A stretch of 64,000 nucleotides of DNA from Kiritimatiellia bacterium. Lineage in GTDB: Bacteria > Verrucomicrobiota > Kiritimatiellia > RFP12 > UBA1067. Below, piece after piece: positions 37,601-44,554 of the stretch. The notes under the pieces are model-generated. The model was given only the letters and a program-made list of their open reading frames with translations, was not told the origin of the DNA and searched no databases. The translations under genes were made by a program, and so were the position numbers. The stretch spans positions 62,001 through 126,000 of the forward strand of contig JAFSMR010000022.1 in the NCBI GenBank assembly GCA_017447805.1. The letters are read 5' to 3'. The stretch's first letter is position 1. Every line of letters begins with the position of its first letter.

Positions 37601-40600
37601 AGACAGGTCTCCTTGGCAGGCGCCGCCGCGAACGCAACTGCGCCAATCGCAAGCGCATTCTTATTCGCAACTGAGATCGTACCTTCGAAGCCGTCGGCGT
37701 CAATCGTGCCGATGGTGTAGTAGGCATAACGACCTGCGTTCGGATTGACCCAAGTGAAGTTCAGGTTATTCTTGCCTGTTATGCCAGACAATGCTGTAAC
37801 TTTGCCCGATTCCCAAGCGGTCTCGGTAGAAGAACCGTTGTTGAATGTAAAGTCGCTCACAAGGTTCAACGCAGGCACCATGCTGAAGTTACCGCCAAGA
37901 TGTCCCGTGAACGCGGCAGAGGTTCCAACCGAGGAATTGGCAGTGCCGTACGTGTTGAACGGGCTGGAAGAACCGCTCGCCGGAGTGAAGCCGAGAATGG
38001 TCGTGCCCGTCCAATCGGTGGAGTGATAGCCGAAGTTGCCGGTCGATTTGACCGCGCCGCCAGCAAACACAATCGTGCCGGATCCGCGCAGATAGTTCGG
38101 GCTGTACTTGCAGAGCATCTCAGCCGTGCTATCGACAATGGTGAGCTTGCCATCGACAATCGCACCGCCCTTGAACATCCAGGTCGAGCCGGAGCCAATC
38201 GTCACCTCGGCACCTTCGCCCACCACGAGCGACTTCGCAACAAAGTCCTTGCTGGTAGAACCGAACACGAGGCGCGTATTGGCCGTGTCGCTCGCCCAGT
38301 CGATGGAGCCGGTGAAACCGGAAACATCGCCCGTGAACTGGACATTCTTGTTATTGTTACCGGCGATGCCGATTGTGAGCTTTCCAGCGCCCGTGAACGC
38401 GGAAGTAATCACGAAGTTCTGCGCCGAGCCATAAGTGCCGTTGATCTTGAGGGTCGCACCATTGGCGATATCAAGCGTTCCGACGTTGTGGGCGCCGTCG
38501 CTATAAGAAGTATTATTGAGATAGGTCGCGCAGGTGCCACTATAGCGAAGCGTAGAGCCGCTGTTGCCGAAGTCGCCCATCCAATAGACCGGCGAAATCT
38601 GGTAGCAGTCCTTGAACTCGAATACGCCCTGCCATGCCGCATTTTTAAGAAGCGTCTTGAGGTTGGCAGAAGCATCGCTCGCGACAGTTCCCGTTCCCTT
38701 GCCGTCCATGACAAGCGTTCCCGTGCCAGCGAGCGCCGTAAGACCATCAAGCGCATTCATCGAAGAAAGGACGATTCTTACGCCATCGCCAACATTGAGC
38801 GTGCCAGCGCCAGTTACGGTGCCTGCAAAGGTGTATTCGCCCTGATCAATGTTGAGCGTCTTGCCAGCAGGAATCACGACATCTTCCACGCTGTCGGTAA
38901 GGAGCGTCACAGTGACAGTAGCGCCATCTTCCGCCGCCTCAAGCGCCGCATTGATCGTATCGTACTCGGTTTCGTCAACTTTGACCGAATTGCCGTGAAC
39001 GAGCTTTACATAACCCTCTTCTTCGTAGGAGGTATCGACATAAGTACCCTGCCCAAGCGTATACTCGAAAGAGGCAGGAACGATAAGCGCACCTTCATCA
39101 ACCCGCGTTACGCCCGTATAGGTGGGGGTTTCCGTAAGAGTCAGTGTACCAGCACCCTTCTTCGTGAAGCCGCTAGTCTTGCTGTTGCCGACAGCCGTCG
39201 CAAATGTGCGGTCAACGCCGCCATCGTCGACTACCGCCAACTTTCCGGCAGTAAACACAAATCCTTCAGAAGGATCCGCAGTCACTGTGTCGGCGAGCTT
39301 GAGCGTACCGCCCTTAAATGTTATTGTCGGGCGAGCTATGCCGGAAAGATCCGGATCGTCAATTTCGCACTCAGTAGTAGAGTTGCCACCTGGCTTATAA
39401 GGAACACGCACCGACGTGTCTGCCGTCAATTCCAGCACGCCATCGTCGATCTCATATCCAGTAAGACGCTTTCCGCTGAAAGTGAGCGTGGAAGAGCCGA
39501 CTTTCTGCAGTGTCGCACCTCTATCCTCAATCAAGCCGGCATAGGAGTTGGCGAAGAAGTTTCCGGTTAATTCGCTATCCTCGTCATCGTCATTGCCTAC
39601 CACCAGACGGTTGTGCTGGTAGTTGGTTTGGGTCGTGGAGAGCGTGACATAGCCATTGAGCGCCTTGAAATAGAATGTAGAACTACCTATCTCGAAAAGA
39701 CTGTTGCTGTTATTCGGCGTCCAAGTCATATTCGCATTGGTCGCCTTCGTGGACTTGAAAGCTACGCTATTGCGCCGATTGCTGCCCAAGCGTTCATAGT
39801 CGTCATAAACAAAGACGGAGCCAGAGTAGTTGCTCCAGTCATTTTCAACTGCCCAGGAAAGTCGCTGCCCCTTCACTTCCAGCGCACCAGAGCCAGACAT
39901 ATTTCCCAGCAATTTGAGCGTAAGGCCTGTGCTGCCACTATTCGCCCACTGTCCAAGGAACTGAGCCGGAGCCTCCTTGGAAGCATCAACGCGAATCGGG
40001 TTCTCGACTGTAATCGTCTGCTTGGATGTCCCATCCGTCGTGAAGCCGGAATTATCGCCGAGAATTACGAGACCAGAGCCGGAAACGGCGCTAGTCGTGA
40101 CTTCTTCCACCGTCCTATTCCAAACCTTGATCTTTGCGCCGGAGAACTTGACGTTACCGACCGCGACGATATTGGAAACGGTCTGCATTGACACAAGTTC
40201 CACATCCCAATATTCGTCATCGCCGGTATTGGCGGGGAAGACAACGGTCTTAGTCACATCGGGAAGCGAAGTTGCGACCGTATCGCCCACAGCCCAGTTC
40301 GCAACATTGCCCCAAGCATTGTCGCCTGCCGCACCTGTCCACTTAACAGTGTCGGTATTGGCGCTTACCGCCATGGTGACAGTGCCTTCTTCAAGCGTTA
40401 TTGCGGCAGAATACTGTTCGCGAAGGTTGAGGAAAACGAAATCTTCAACCGTTGCCTCAGTAGTGCCGGTAAGGGTAATGGTGGGCGAATCTCCTTCGCC
40501 ATAAGTGGAAAGGTCAATGGCCACTTTCGCACCATCCTCGACGACGAGATCTTTAAGCGTCGTGCCGGACGGAACTACGAGCGTGCCGGCGGAAACCTTG

Positions 40601-41796
40601 GTTGCACCCTTGTAGGCTGGAATCTCCGCGAGCGTCAGCGTACCTGCGCCGCGCTTCTCGAAACCACCCTCATTGGAACTTGCAAGCGCCGTAGCCCAGA
40701 CATGATCCGCACCCTCGTCATCATAGACGATATCAACATCCGACTTCGTGAGAACGCTCGAAGGATCTGCGGCCGTCTTTAGAACGCCGCCATCCTCGGA
40801 GAATTTGATTCGCTGGGGCAATGCCGCCTCGCTCGCGATTACCGCATTACCGCCACCGGCAATATCGAGAATCTGAAGCGCAGTTGCACCGAGCGTCAAA
40901 GTCGCCGTTTTCGCGACCCACTTGATCGTGTTGCGCGATCCGAACTTGCCGGCATTGCTTCCTGTGTTGCGAACGGTAAACGAACTATCTTGGTCTAGTG
41001 CACCAACTTCGAAATTGATATTAGTGGCAGTAGTCTTGTTCATCAAGTCACACTGCACTGCGCCCAACGAGTAAGCACCAGATTCATTGAACAGAGAATC
41101 GCTACAATAAGGAGCAACAGAGTCGACATTCAAGCGCCAAACCGCCTTTGCGCTCGTCGCAGAAGGAGCTATAAGATGGCTGTCGCGCTGCTGATGGTTG
41201 TTGCCGCTTAGATAGGAATAGATTTTAACCGTTCCTTCAAATTCGGAACCATCGCAACCTTCGCCATCAAACTTCACACCAGAGTAATTGTTGGTTTTAC
41301 CGGTACTGCTGGCGACAATTTGGCCCTTGCCGGTGAATTTTCCAGAAAGATGAATGCTCTTGCCCACAGCATTATGCAGGGTAAGGGTTTTATCCTGCGG
41401 AATGTCAACAGGCGCAGAAATCGTGACGCTGGAACCTCCAGCCGTAATGGTAACGTCATTGAATGTCACAACCGCCTCGCCGTCGATCTTCGACTCAAGC
41501 GTCATCGCGCCTGTGCCAGTGATGGCAACAGCCTGATTTGCCGTAATCGTGCCTATCGTCACGGCCGAATCGAGCGTGACAGCGGCATCTGCGGTATTGA
41601 AGATAGCCGTATCGCCAGTGCCAGGAGCGGCAGTTACTTCACCTGCTTCAAGCGACCAGTTGGCAAGCGTTGACCAATTTGCATCGTCTCCGCCCCCGGT
41701 CCATGTGTAGGTGGCGGCGAACGCGCCGAGGCCGAGAGCCATCGCACCTGCCAGCACGATAGGTTTCAGCCATGATTTTCTAGTTCGTTCTTTCAT
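34633..41796 (-). CDS. Giant autotransporter-repeat surface protein (adhesin-like)
   Basis: 2387 aa from ATG 41796, with AAAGGGAAAAG upstream. Signal peptide MKERTRKSWLKPIVLAGAMA, cleavage probably after GAFA. Two repeats of the type TWTGGGDDANWSTLANWS open domains (near residues 30 and 540). Autotransporter-associated beta-strand repeats such as KRGAGTLTLAEIPAYKGATK and KKGAGTLTLTETPTYTGVTR occur in the first half. Later, several 'YxTLxxAxxxAxxGDTVxLLxD' modules recur (for example SYLTLAAAIDNAQSGDTVKL). The fold should be a long right-handed beta-helix. There is no C-terminal beta-barrel, LPXTG or PEP-CTERM; the end is FYKVFVSVTPVDVPQE. Role inferred: surface adhesion or glycan interaction. 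It is more GC-rich than its neighbours. The 5' leader recurs in the island upstream. Confidence 0.85.
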   Translation of the reverse strand: MKERTRKSWLKPIVLAGAMALGLGAFAATYTWTGGGDDANWSTLANWSLEAGEVTAAPGTGDTAIFNTADAAVTLDSAVTIGTITANQAVAITGTGAMTLESKIDGEAVVTFNDVTITAGGSSVTISAPVDIPQDKTLTLHNAVGKSIHLSGKFTGKGQIVASSTGKTNNYSGVKFDGEGCDGSEFEGTVKIYSYLSGNNHQQRDSHLIAPSATSAKAVWRLNVDSVAPYCSDSLFNESGAYSLGAVQCDLMNKTTATNINFEVGALDQDSSFTVRNTGSNAGKFGSRNTIKWVAKTATLTLGATALQILDIAGGGNAVIASEAALPQRIKFSEDGGVLKTAADPSSVLTKSDVDIVYDDEGADHVWATALASSNEGGFEKRGAGTLTLAEIPAYKGATKVSAGTLVVPSGTTLKDLVVEDGAKVAIDLSTYGEGDSPTITLTGTTEATVEDFVFLNLREQYSAAITLEEGTVTMAVSANTDTVKWTGAAGDNAWGNVANWAVGDTVATSLPDVTKTVVFPANTGDDEYWDVELVSMQTVSNIVAVGNVKFSGAKIKVWNRTVEEVTTSAVSGSGLVILGDNSGFTTDGTSKQTITVENPIRVDASKEAPAQFLGQWANSGSTGLTLKLLGNMSGSGALEVKGQRLSWAVENDWSNYSGSVFVYDDYERLGSNRRNSVAFKSTKATNANMTWTPNNSNSLFEIGSSTFYFKALNGYVTLSTTQTNYQHNRLVVGNDDDEDSELTGNFFANSYAGLIEDRGATLQKVGSSTLTFSGKRLTGYEIDDGVLELTADTSVRVPYKPGGNSTTECEIDDPDLSGIARPTITFKGGTLKLADTVTADPSEGFVFTAGKLAVVDDGGVDRTFATAVGNSKTSGFTKKGAGTLTLTETPTYTGVTRVDEGALIVPASFEYTLGQGTYVDTSYEEEGYVKLVHGNSVKVDETEYDTINAALEAAEDGATVTVTLLTDSVEDVVIPAGKTLNIDQGEYTFAGTVTGAGTLNVGDGVRIVLSSMNALDGLTALAGTGTLVMDGKGTGTVASDASANLKTLLKNAAWQGVFEFKDCYQISPVYWMGDFGNSGSTLRYSGTCATYLNNTSYSDGAHNVGTLDIANGATLKINGTYGSAQNFVITSAFTGAGKLTIGIAGNNNKNVQFTGDVSGFTGSIDWASDTANTRLVFGSTSKDFVAKSLVVGEGAEVTIGSGSTWMFKGGAIVDGKLTIVDSTAEMLCKYSPNYLRGSGTIVFAGGAVKSTGNFGYHSTDWTGTTILGFTPASGSSSPFNTYGTANSSVGTSAAFTGHLGGNFSMVPALNLVSDFTFNNGSSTETAWESGKVTALSGITGKNNLNFTWVNPNAGRYAYYTIGTIDADGFEGTISVANKNALAIGAVAFAAAPAKETCLVKMSVAEGGKIYNIDGETKNEVAVGSILTTATVAGAASETKLMLGADGIYVAVASIGSTYYSSLQAAGEAALAADDHVFTVIDGTTSLPGWEYDSDAKTFTKVDVAQVGETKYLTLASAIATGTTDDIVLIADCAETVTLGEGQTIKPGTYAFSGVLKGAGTIYYAAKPTTVPTFEDWTGTFVADWEGAQGTPFPANDYGIEGSVVEVRKLAGGYVPIPGTENVDRTILPTVSIPEECTMKLNNGYSSTITTFTKLTGSGTLTIEGYTCYFNTLDNFTGTITAATNLNCKIVDIVTSATIAPGTCLVKGGTFTDVADTTVNGEAPSVALKVVTTGDDAGIYFAPVALIGTSYYNTLQEAVTAASATSSTKVLLVASTEGETATIPAPAAGGNVMFYIAANGNTLGTVNAPDGDYILTTATETVAIDSTDYEATKYQLVEAAAAVTVNDTRTLYGAAQMQQAVNAAIAGGLGATIEFVNGTDGSAYAAILTASGFTEENGVWTFTTSPVAKVTHGVIETSYLTLAAAIDNAQSGDTVKLVADVDVISTGLTFPAEKTVTFDLNGYTLTAGNGATSHVQVNGVVTITDSSEGAEGQIVSAEVGNYGLVQVAESNTQEGAALTIAGGTIEAYFPDTLNDDNQHPAYGVAIKGKDTVFNMTGGKVKAGLMAIMGHGSKASGGTYTISGGTIESVDDFAMYLPTKGGCSVTISGGTFVGQGAVSARAGTVTVTGGTFTASGDGVAPGSNPGTTGLGFMALAVTPNYAAVEVAVSGGVFTSATGVAAVGLVESTNAGSISLTGGTYSTDPSDYVASGYEATEDDGVWVVGEVTTTPIEPGVETPFDTAEDAANVTFKAPAAVEAEDKVDPTAYRALFKDEPTVIEKDGKFYSTYELKDTVVEAIVGAVAEPFDGDGTADLDIGALATNDKEVTVAAKPGLYYGVYTTGSLSTAFTASSCVMATGNTVALTFPKGGTTQFYKVFVSVTPVDVPQE

Positions 41797-41856
41797 GTAC
41801 TTTTCCCTTTCTTTGGTTATTGTTGATGTTTTAGTTACGAAAATTGGTGTTTCATC
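41762..41856 (-). repeat. Leader repeat copy A (5' region of the giant gene)
   Basis: About 95 bp from the stop codon of the DUF2442 gene into the signal-peptide codons of the giant gene. It shares most positions with copy B at 43802-43896; the best stretch is ACTAAAACATCAACAA. In copy A it supplies the ribosome site and ATG. Confidence 0.8.
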
Positions 41857-42109
41857 CTTGAGGATTAGATTCGAATACAGCGCGCTCCCATACTGATTCA
41901 GGAGCCACATCAATATTATCATCCCATACTACCGTTCCGTATTCAGCCCTTGCGGTTCTGAAAAATGTCGGTTCTTTCAATCGCAACCAGTATGGGTCGG
42001 AGAGTAAATAGGAGCAGTTAAACACACCCTTCTCGCCGGTGTCGAACTCGACGGCCACATTCAGACCGTCCAACGCTTTGGCTCTCTCGACTATATGTAA
42101 AAGTTCCAT
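41852..42109 (-). CDS. DUF2442 protein, likely partner of the DUF4160 protein
   Basis: 85 aa. Segments VAVEFDTGEKGVFNCSYLL and FFRTARAEYGTVVW match DUF2442. DUF2442/DUF4160 pairs are widespread and have been proposed as toxin-antitoxin-like modules; this is by association. Ribosome site AAAGG; it starts 16 bases after the DUF4160 stop. Its stop codon is also the first base block of leader repeat A. Confidence 0.85.
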   Translation of the reverse strand: MELLHIVERAKALDGLNVAVEFDTGEKGVFNCSYLLSDPYWLRLKEPTFFRTARAEYGTVVWDDNIDVAPESVWERAVFESNPQG

Positions 42110-42125
42110 TCGCTATAACCTTTCA

Positions 42126-42407
42126 TTATCTGACAAGTGGCGGTATCTCCGGCGGATTGATACCGCGCTTAAGCATCTCCCAGGCAGCCGCCAACTCTTC
42201 TTGATGAATTTCTATCCATGTCCTTATCCATCTAGCCTGTTTTTCAGGGAAACCACGCTTGCCGCAGGCAAACATCTTACCTGTGCAAGCATTGAAAGAT
42301 GCGGCGTATCCACTATACCATGCGTGAACATGCGGTCCTTTATGTCTTTCGCAATCCTCCTTTTCCATAGAAAGGATGATGCCAAGGAATGACGACAACT
42401 TAGCCAT
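42126..42407 (-). CDS. DUF4160 protein
   Basis: 93 aa. The core RHKGPHVHAWYSGYAASFN, with IEIHQEELAAAWEMLKRG at the C-terminus, is the DUF4160 pattern. The ATG overlaps the preceding stop (TAATG). Usually paired with DUF2442, as here. Function not established. Confidence 0.87.
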   Translation of the reverse strand: MAKLSSFLGIILSMEKEDCERHKGPHVHAWYSGYAASFNACTGKMFACGKRGFPEKQARWIRTWIEIHQEELAAAWEMLKRGINPPEIPPLVR

Positions 42408-42841
42408 TAGATAATGTTCCTTTCTTCTGCATCAGCAAAGGGAGCACGGGCAAGCTCGTCAGTCTTCAGCCATTTCTTTCTAGCTCGTTCCTTCAAGTAC
42501 TTATTCCATCCCAATTCGCCACGCAGTGAGTGGCGAATTGGAAATTCAAGAAAGAATTGTCGCATATACTTAAGATTTGAAACGCCAAATCCAGCGCCAA
42601 ATTCGCTTATCATCCTCTTGGAAAGTTCCAAAATCAATCCATCACCGTAATTTGACTTTGCCGAGCCCCCTTGCATGTCGACAATAGTTTTGCCAATCAG
42701 CCAATACGCTTCGACCATTGCGAAATTGACGGCTGAACGGACTCTCTCTCGGGCCGACACCATGATAGAACGCACTTCTTGATACAGCTTGGAGATTTCT
42801 CCTTCATTTATTTGGAGGCTATACGCCGTTTTTTCCTTCAC
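42407..42841 (-). CDS. Truncated YhcG/DUF1016 protein, N-terminal domain only
   Basis: 144 aa starting with GTG at 42841 behind the repeated AAAGGGGGTGCGGC ribosome site. Residues about 15-105 match the DUF1016 N-terminal domain (SARERVRSAVNFAMVEAYWL, GDGLILELSKRMISEFGAGF, NLKYMRQFFLEFP). The C-terminal PDDEXK nuclease domain of full-length family members is missing. After RHSLRGELGW the frame runs into a copy of the giant gene's leader (KYLKERARKKWLK) and ends. A perfect 12-bp inverted repeat sits at the break. Probably a remnant, though still in frame and translated. Confidence 0.75.
   Translation of the reverse strand: MKEKTAYSLQINEGEISKLYQEVRSIMVSARERVRSAVNFAMVEAYWLIGKTIVDMQGGSAKSNYGDGLILELSKRMISEFGAGFGVSNLKYMRQFFLEFPIRHSLRGELGWNKYLKERARKKWLKTDELARAPFADAEERNII
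42464..42503 (-). repeat. Leader repeat copy C (partial)
   Basis: About 40 bp, AAGTACTTGAAGGAACGAGC and onward, encoding KYLKERARKKWLKT. It matches copy B closely and copy A (KYMKERTRKSWLKP) well. Here it is fused to the truncated DUF1016 frame. Confidence 0.75.
42511..42541. repeat. Perfect 12-bp inverted repeat at the DUF1016 truncation point
   Basis: CCAATTCGCCAC-GCAGTGA-GTGGCGAATTGG. It marks the exact place where DUF1016 similarity stops and leader copy C begins, which suggests a recombination or insertion scar. Confidence 0.75.
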
Positions 42842-42942
42842 GCCGCACCCCCTTTCTTCTCGCCGTCTGTCTTTACTTCGAGACTTACATTTCCATCGCC
42901 TTCATAGACGATAATCTCCCTATGTGGAAGCATTTCGCTCAT
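42838..42942 (-). pseudogene. Internally deleted rhuM copy (34 codons)
   Basis: ATG at 42942 followed by the first 28 codons of rhuM (to VKTDGE) joined in frame to the last codons KKGGAA and stop. The 84 bp at 42858-42941 match 45042-45125 at 83 positions. The central part, about 160 codons in the full gene at 44551-45126, is gone. Its stop overlaps the GTG of the DUF1016 gene. It could still be translated as a 34-aa peptide. Confidence 0.85.
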
Positions 42943-43025
42943 GCCACGGGCCTCCTTTCGGCGTAGGAGAAAGCATCCGCCCCGGCCAAGGGCCTCTCGA
43001 ATACTTTGCTATATCTTTTCGTCAC
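42939..43025 (-). CDS. Possible 28-aa peptide
   Basis: GTG at 43025 behind a good AAGGAGAAAGCAA ribosome site; its stop overlaps the ATG of the deleted rhuM (ATGA). Sequence starts MTKRYSKVFERPLAGADAF. No family recognised. It may be a real coupling peptide or just a degraded gene start. Confidence 0.35.
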   Translation of the reverse strand: MTKRYSKVFERPLAGADAFSYAERRPVA

Positions 43026-43051
43026 TTGCTTTCTCCTTGGTGTCGTGTCGA

Positions 43052-43309
43052 TTAGTTTGCCTGGGCTTTCATGGAAGCGACGCCCCATCCTGTAGCGGCT
43101 CTATGGCGAACTCCGGCAAGTCTGGCCCTCTCGGCTATCGAATCGATTGTCTCTCCCGCGAAAAGCCCCTGTTGCCACTTGGTATAATCCATCTTTTCTC
43201 TATTTACATAGGATATGAAACGCTCGGCATCGACAGGCCCGACTGATTTTGTAAGAATATCAAGGCAATGGGCCCCTAGCTCGGTATCTGAAAGTCGTGT
43301 CTCATTCAT
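43052..43309 (-). CDS. Putative antitoxin partner of the PIN protein
   Basis: 85 aa, mostly helical and charged, with no recognised DNA-binding motif. It starts inside the last 8 bases of the PIN gene (ATGAATGA) with GGAGGCATCTT as ribosome site. The order is toxin first, partner second, the same as in the pair at 43891-44554, which also overlaps by 8 bases. Its role as antitoxin is inferred from this arrangement. Confidence 0.65.
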   Translation of the reverse strand: MNETRLSDTELGAHCLDILTKSVGPVDAERFISYVNREKMDYTKWQQGLFAGETIDSIAERARLAGVRHRAATGWGVASMKAQAN

Positions 43310-43742
43310 AAGATGCCTCCTGTGTAATAAAGGACATTGGATTGCCGATTGTCATATCGCCAAGCGTCTGAATCTTCTTTGTTATTCCTCTATCGGTAGT
43401 TATCAACCAATCGCAATGTGCAATCTCGGCGCTAGCGACATGTAAAGCATCCTTCGCTTTCAGTCCTAGTTTCTGCAATTCACGCTCTCTCTCTAGTACT
43501 TCGTTGGTCGAGCGAACATAGGCAACGGCATTACCCGCCCAAGACAAAATAGATTCTCTTCTTTCCAAGAAAGGATTTTCCGCAACCTCGCAAGTCAAGA
43601 TATCGGACCACACGTATTCAATCTTGCCCTCATGCATCATAGCCTGTATCTGCAACTTGGCTAACGCTTCAAGCGCAACCACCATATTGCCATGATTATC
43701 GAAAGGCCTGTTGTAACAGCAATTGTCAAGATAAACTCTCAC
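43302..43742 (-). CDS. PIN-domain protein (putative VapC-like toxin)
   Basis: 146 aa. The PIN nuclease pattern is visible: MRVYLDNCCYNRP (first Asp), SDILTCEVAENP, KAKDALHVASAEI (central Asp) and DWLITTDRGI (last Asp). Such proteins cut RNA, often tRNA or mRNA, and are neutralised by a partner. GTG start at 43742 behind AAAGGGGGTGCGGC, the sequence shared by other genes in the island. Overlaps its partner by 8 bases. Confidence 0.85.
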   Translation of the reverse strand: MRVYLDNCCYNRPFDNHGNMVVALEALAKLQIQAMMHEGKIEYVWSDILTCEVAENPFLERRESILSWAGNAVAYVRSTNEVLERERELQKLGLKAKDALHVASAEIAHCDWLITTDRGITKKIQTLGDMTIGNPMSFITQEASYE

Positions 43743-43801
43743 GCCGCACCCCCTTTCGTAAGAACGAACGGGGCGCGGGCCGTCGCGTCTGTCGGCGCGC
43801 C

Positions 43802-43896
43802 AGTCTTAATCCATTTCCTTCTCGTTCGTTCCTTCAAGTACTTGTTCCTTTGTTATGGTTGTTGATGTTTTAGTTTACGAAATTTGTGTTTCAAGA
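43802..43896 (-). repeat. Leader repeat copy B
   Basis: Begins at the stop codon of the 58-aa ORF (TGAAACAC) and parallels copy A through ACTAAAACATCAACAA to AAGTACTTGAAGGAACGAAC. The giant gene's ATG is TTG here. The frame is open to NKYLKERTRRKWIKTGA and on to KGGAA-stop, so it joins directly onto the AAAGGGGGTGCGGCGTGA block before the PIN gene. The 148 bp between the two PIN modules consist of this repeat and its tail. Confidence 0.8.
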
Positions 43897-44067
43897 TGCA
43901 ACTCGAGGCGTAATAGGATTAAGGCGACTTTGTTTCAAGCCTGCATTTCTGGCAAAATCCAATGCCTTGGCTAGAGCGATTTCAGGGATATAACCCGCCT
44001 CCCTGTTAAGACGCACGCGAGTCTTACGAATTTCTGCCACATATATATCGTCTTTCCGCTCAGACAT
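43891..44067 (-). CDS. 58-aa putative antitoxin
   Basis: ATG at 44067, ribosome site GGAGGTGGAAT, overlapping the PIN gene by 8 bases (ATGTCTGA). 58 residues beginning MSERKDDIYVAEIRKTRVRL, helical and basic. The arrangement duplicates that of the other PIN module although the sequences are unrelated. The stop codon is the start of leader copy B. Confidence 0.68.
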   Translation of the reverse strand: MSERKDDIYVAEIRKTRVRLNREAGYIPEIALAKALDFARNAGLKQSRLNPITPRVAS

Positions 44068-44554
44068 ATTCCACCTCCATCGCCTTCTCTGGCGTTAATA
44101 TCTTTGGGCACTCATATCCCGCGAATGCCACGACCGAAGCTGTCTTTGGCAAGGTAACCAGATTGGCCATGTGCTTGCAGTTCCATGTCAGCAATATATC
44201 CATTCCGTAAACTGCGGCCGTCGCAATATGAAGCGCATCAAGAGTCTCTTTCTCCGGTATAGCATGCTCTCTCAAAAGATCTTTTGCCAATGACAGTACT
44301 TGATCTTGAGCCCCAGCAAGCGATTCGTACCTCGATATTTCAGCCTTGCGCAATGCCGCTAGAGATCGGTTCCCATCCGCAGCTTCTTGGTAAACGAAAG
44401 GTGAAACATATATTTCGCAAAGCGGTGCGCGCTCGTTCCACCATTTTCTCGTCCACGCCTGTTTGACCGCGTGGTCGGGGTTTGTAGATGGCTTTGAAAG
44501 GAGCCAACTCCAAAAAGACGTTTCGCAATAAACTTTAAGTTTACCCTTCCTCAC
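44060..44554 (-). CDS. PIN-domain protein (putative toxin)
   Basis: 164 aa. PIN pattern: LKVYCETSFWSWLL (Glu at the first position where Asp is usual), EIYVSPFVYQEA, EKETLDALHIATAAV and GMDILLTWNCKHMAN. This is the subgroup in which a Cys/Glu pair replaces YxD at the N-terminus. GTG start at 44554, overlapping the rhuM stop, behind AAAGGGGGTGCGGC. Followed by the 58-aa partner. Confidence 0.83.
   Translation of the reverse strand: MRKGKLKVYCETSFWSWLLSKPSTNPDHAVKQAWTRKWWNERAPLCEIYVSPFVYQEAADGNRSLAALRKAEISRYESLAGAQDQVLSLAKDLLREHAIPEKETLDALHIATAAVYGMDILLTWNCKHMANLVTLPKTASVVAFAGYECPKILTPEKAMEVEYV

Noticed and set aside
34639-39570. Long plus-strand open frames (658 and 556 codons) under the giant gene
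   Set aside because: Antisense to the giant surface gene, caused by its codon bias; the translations are Arg-rich without domains.
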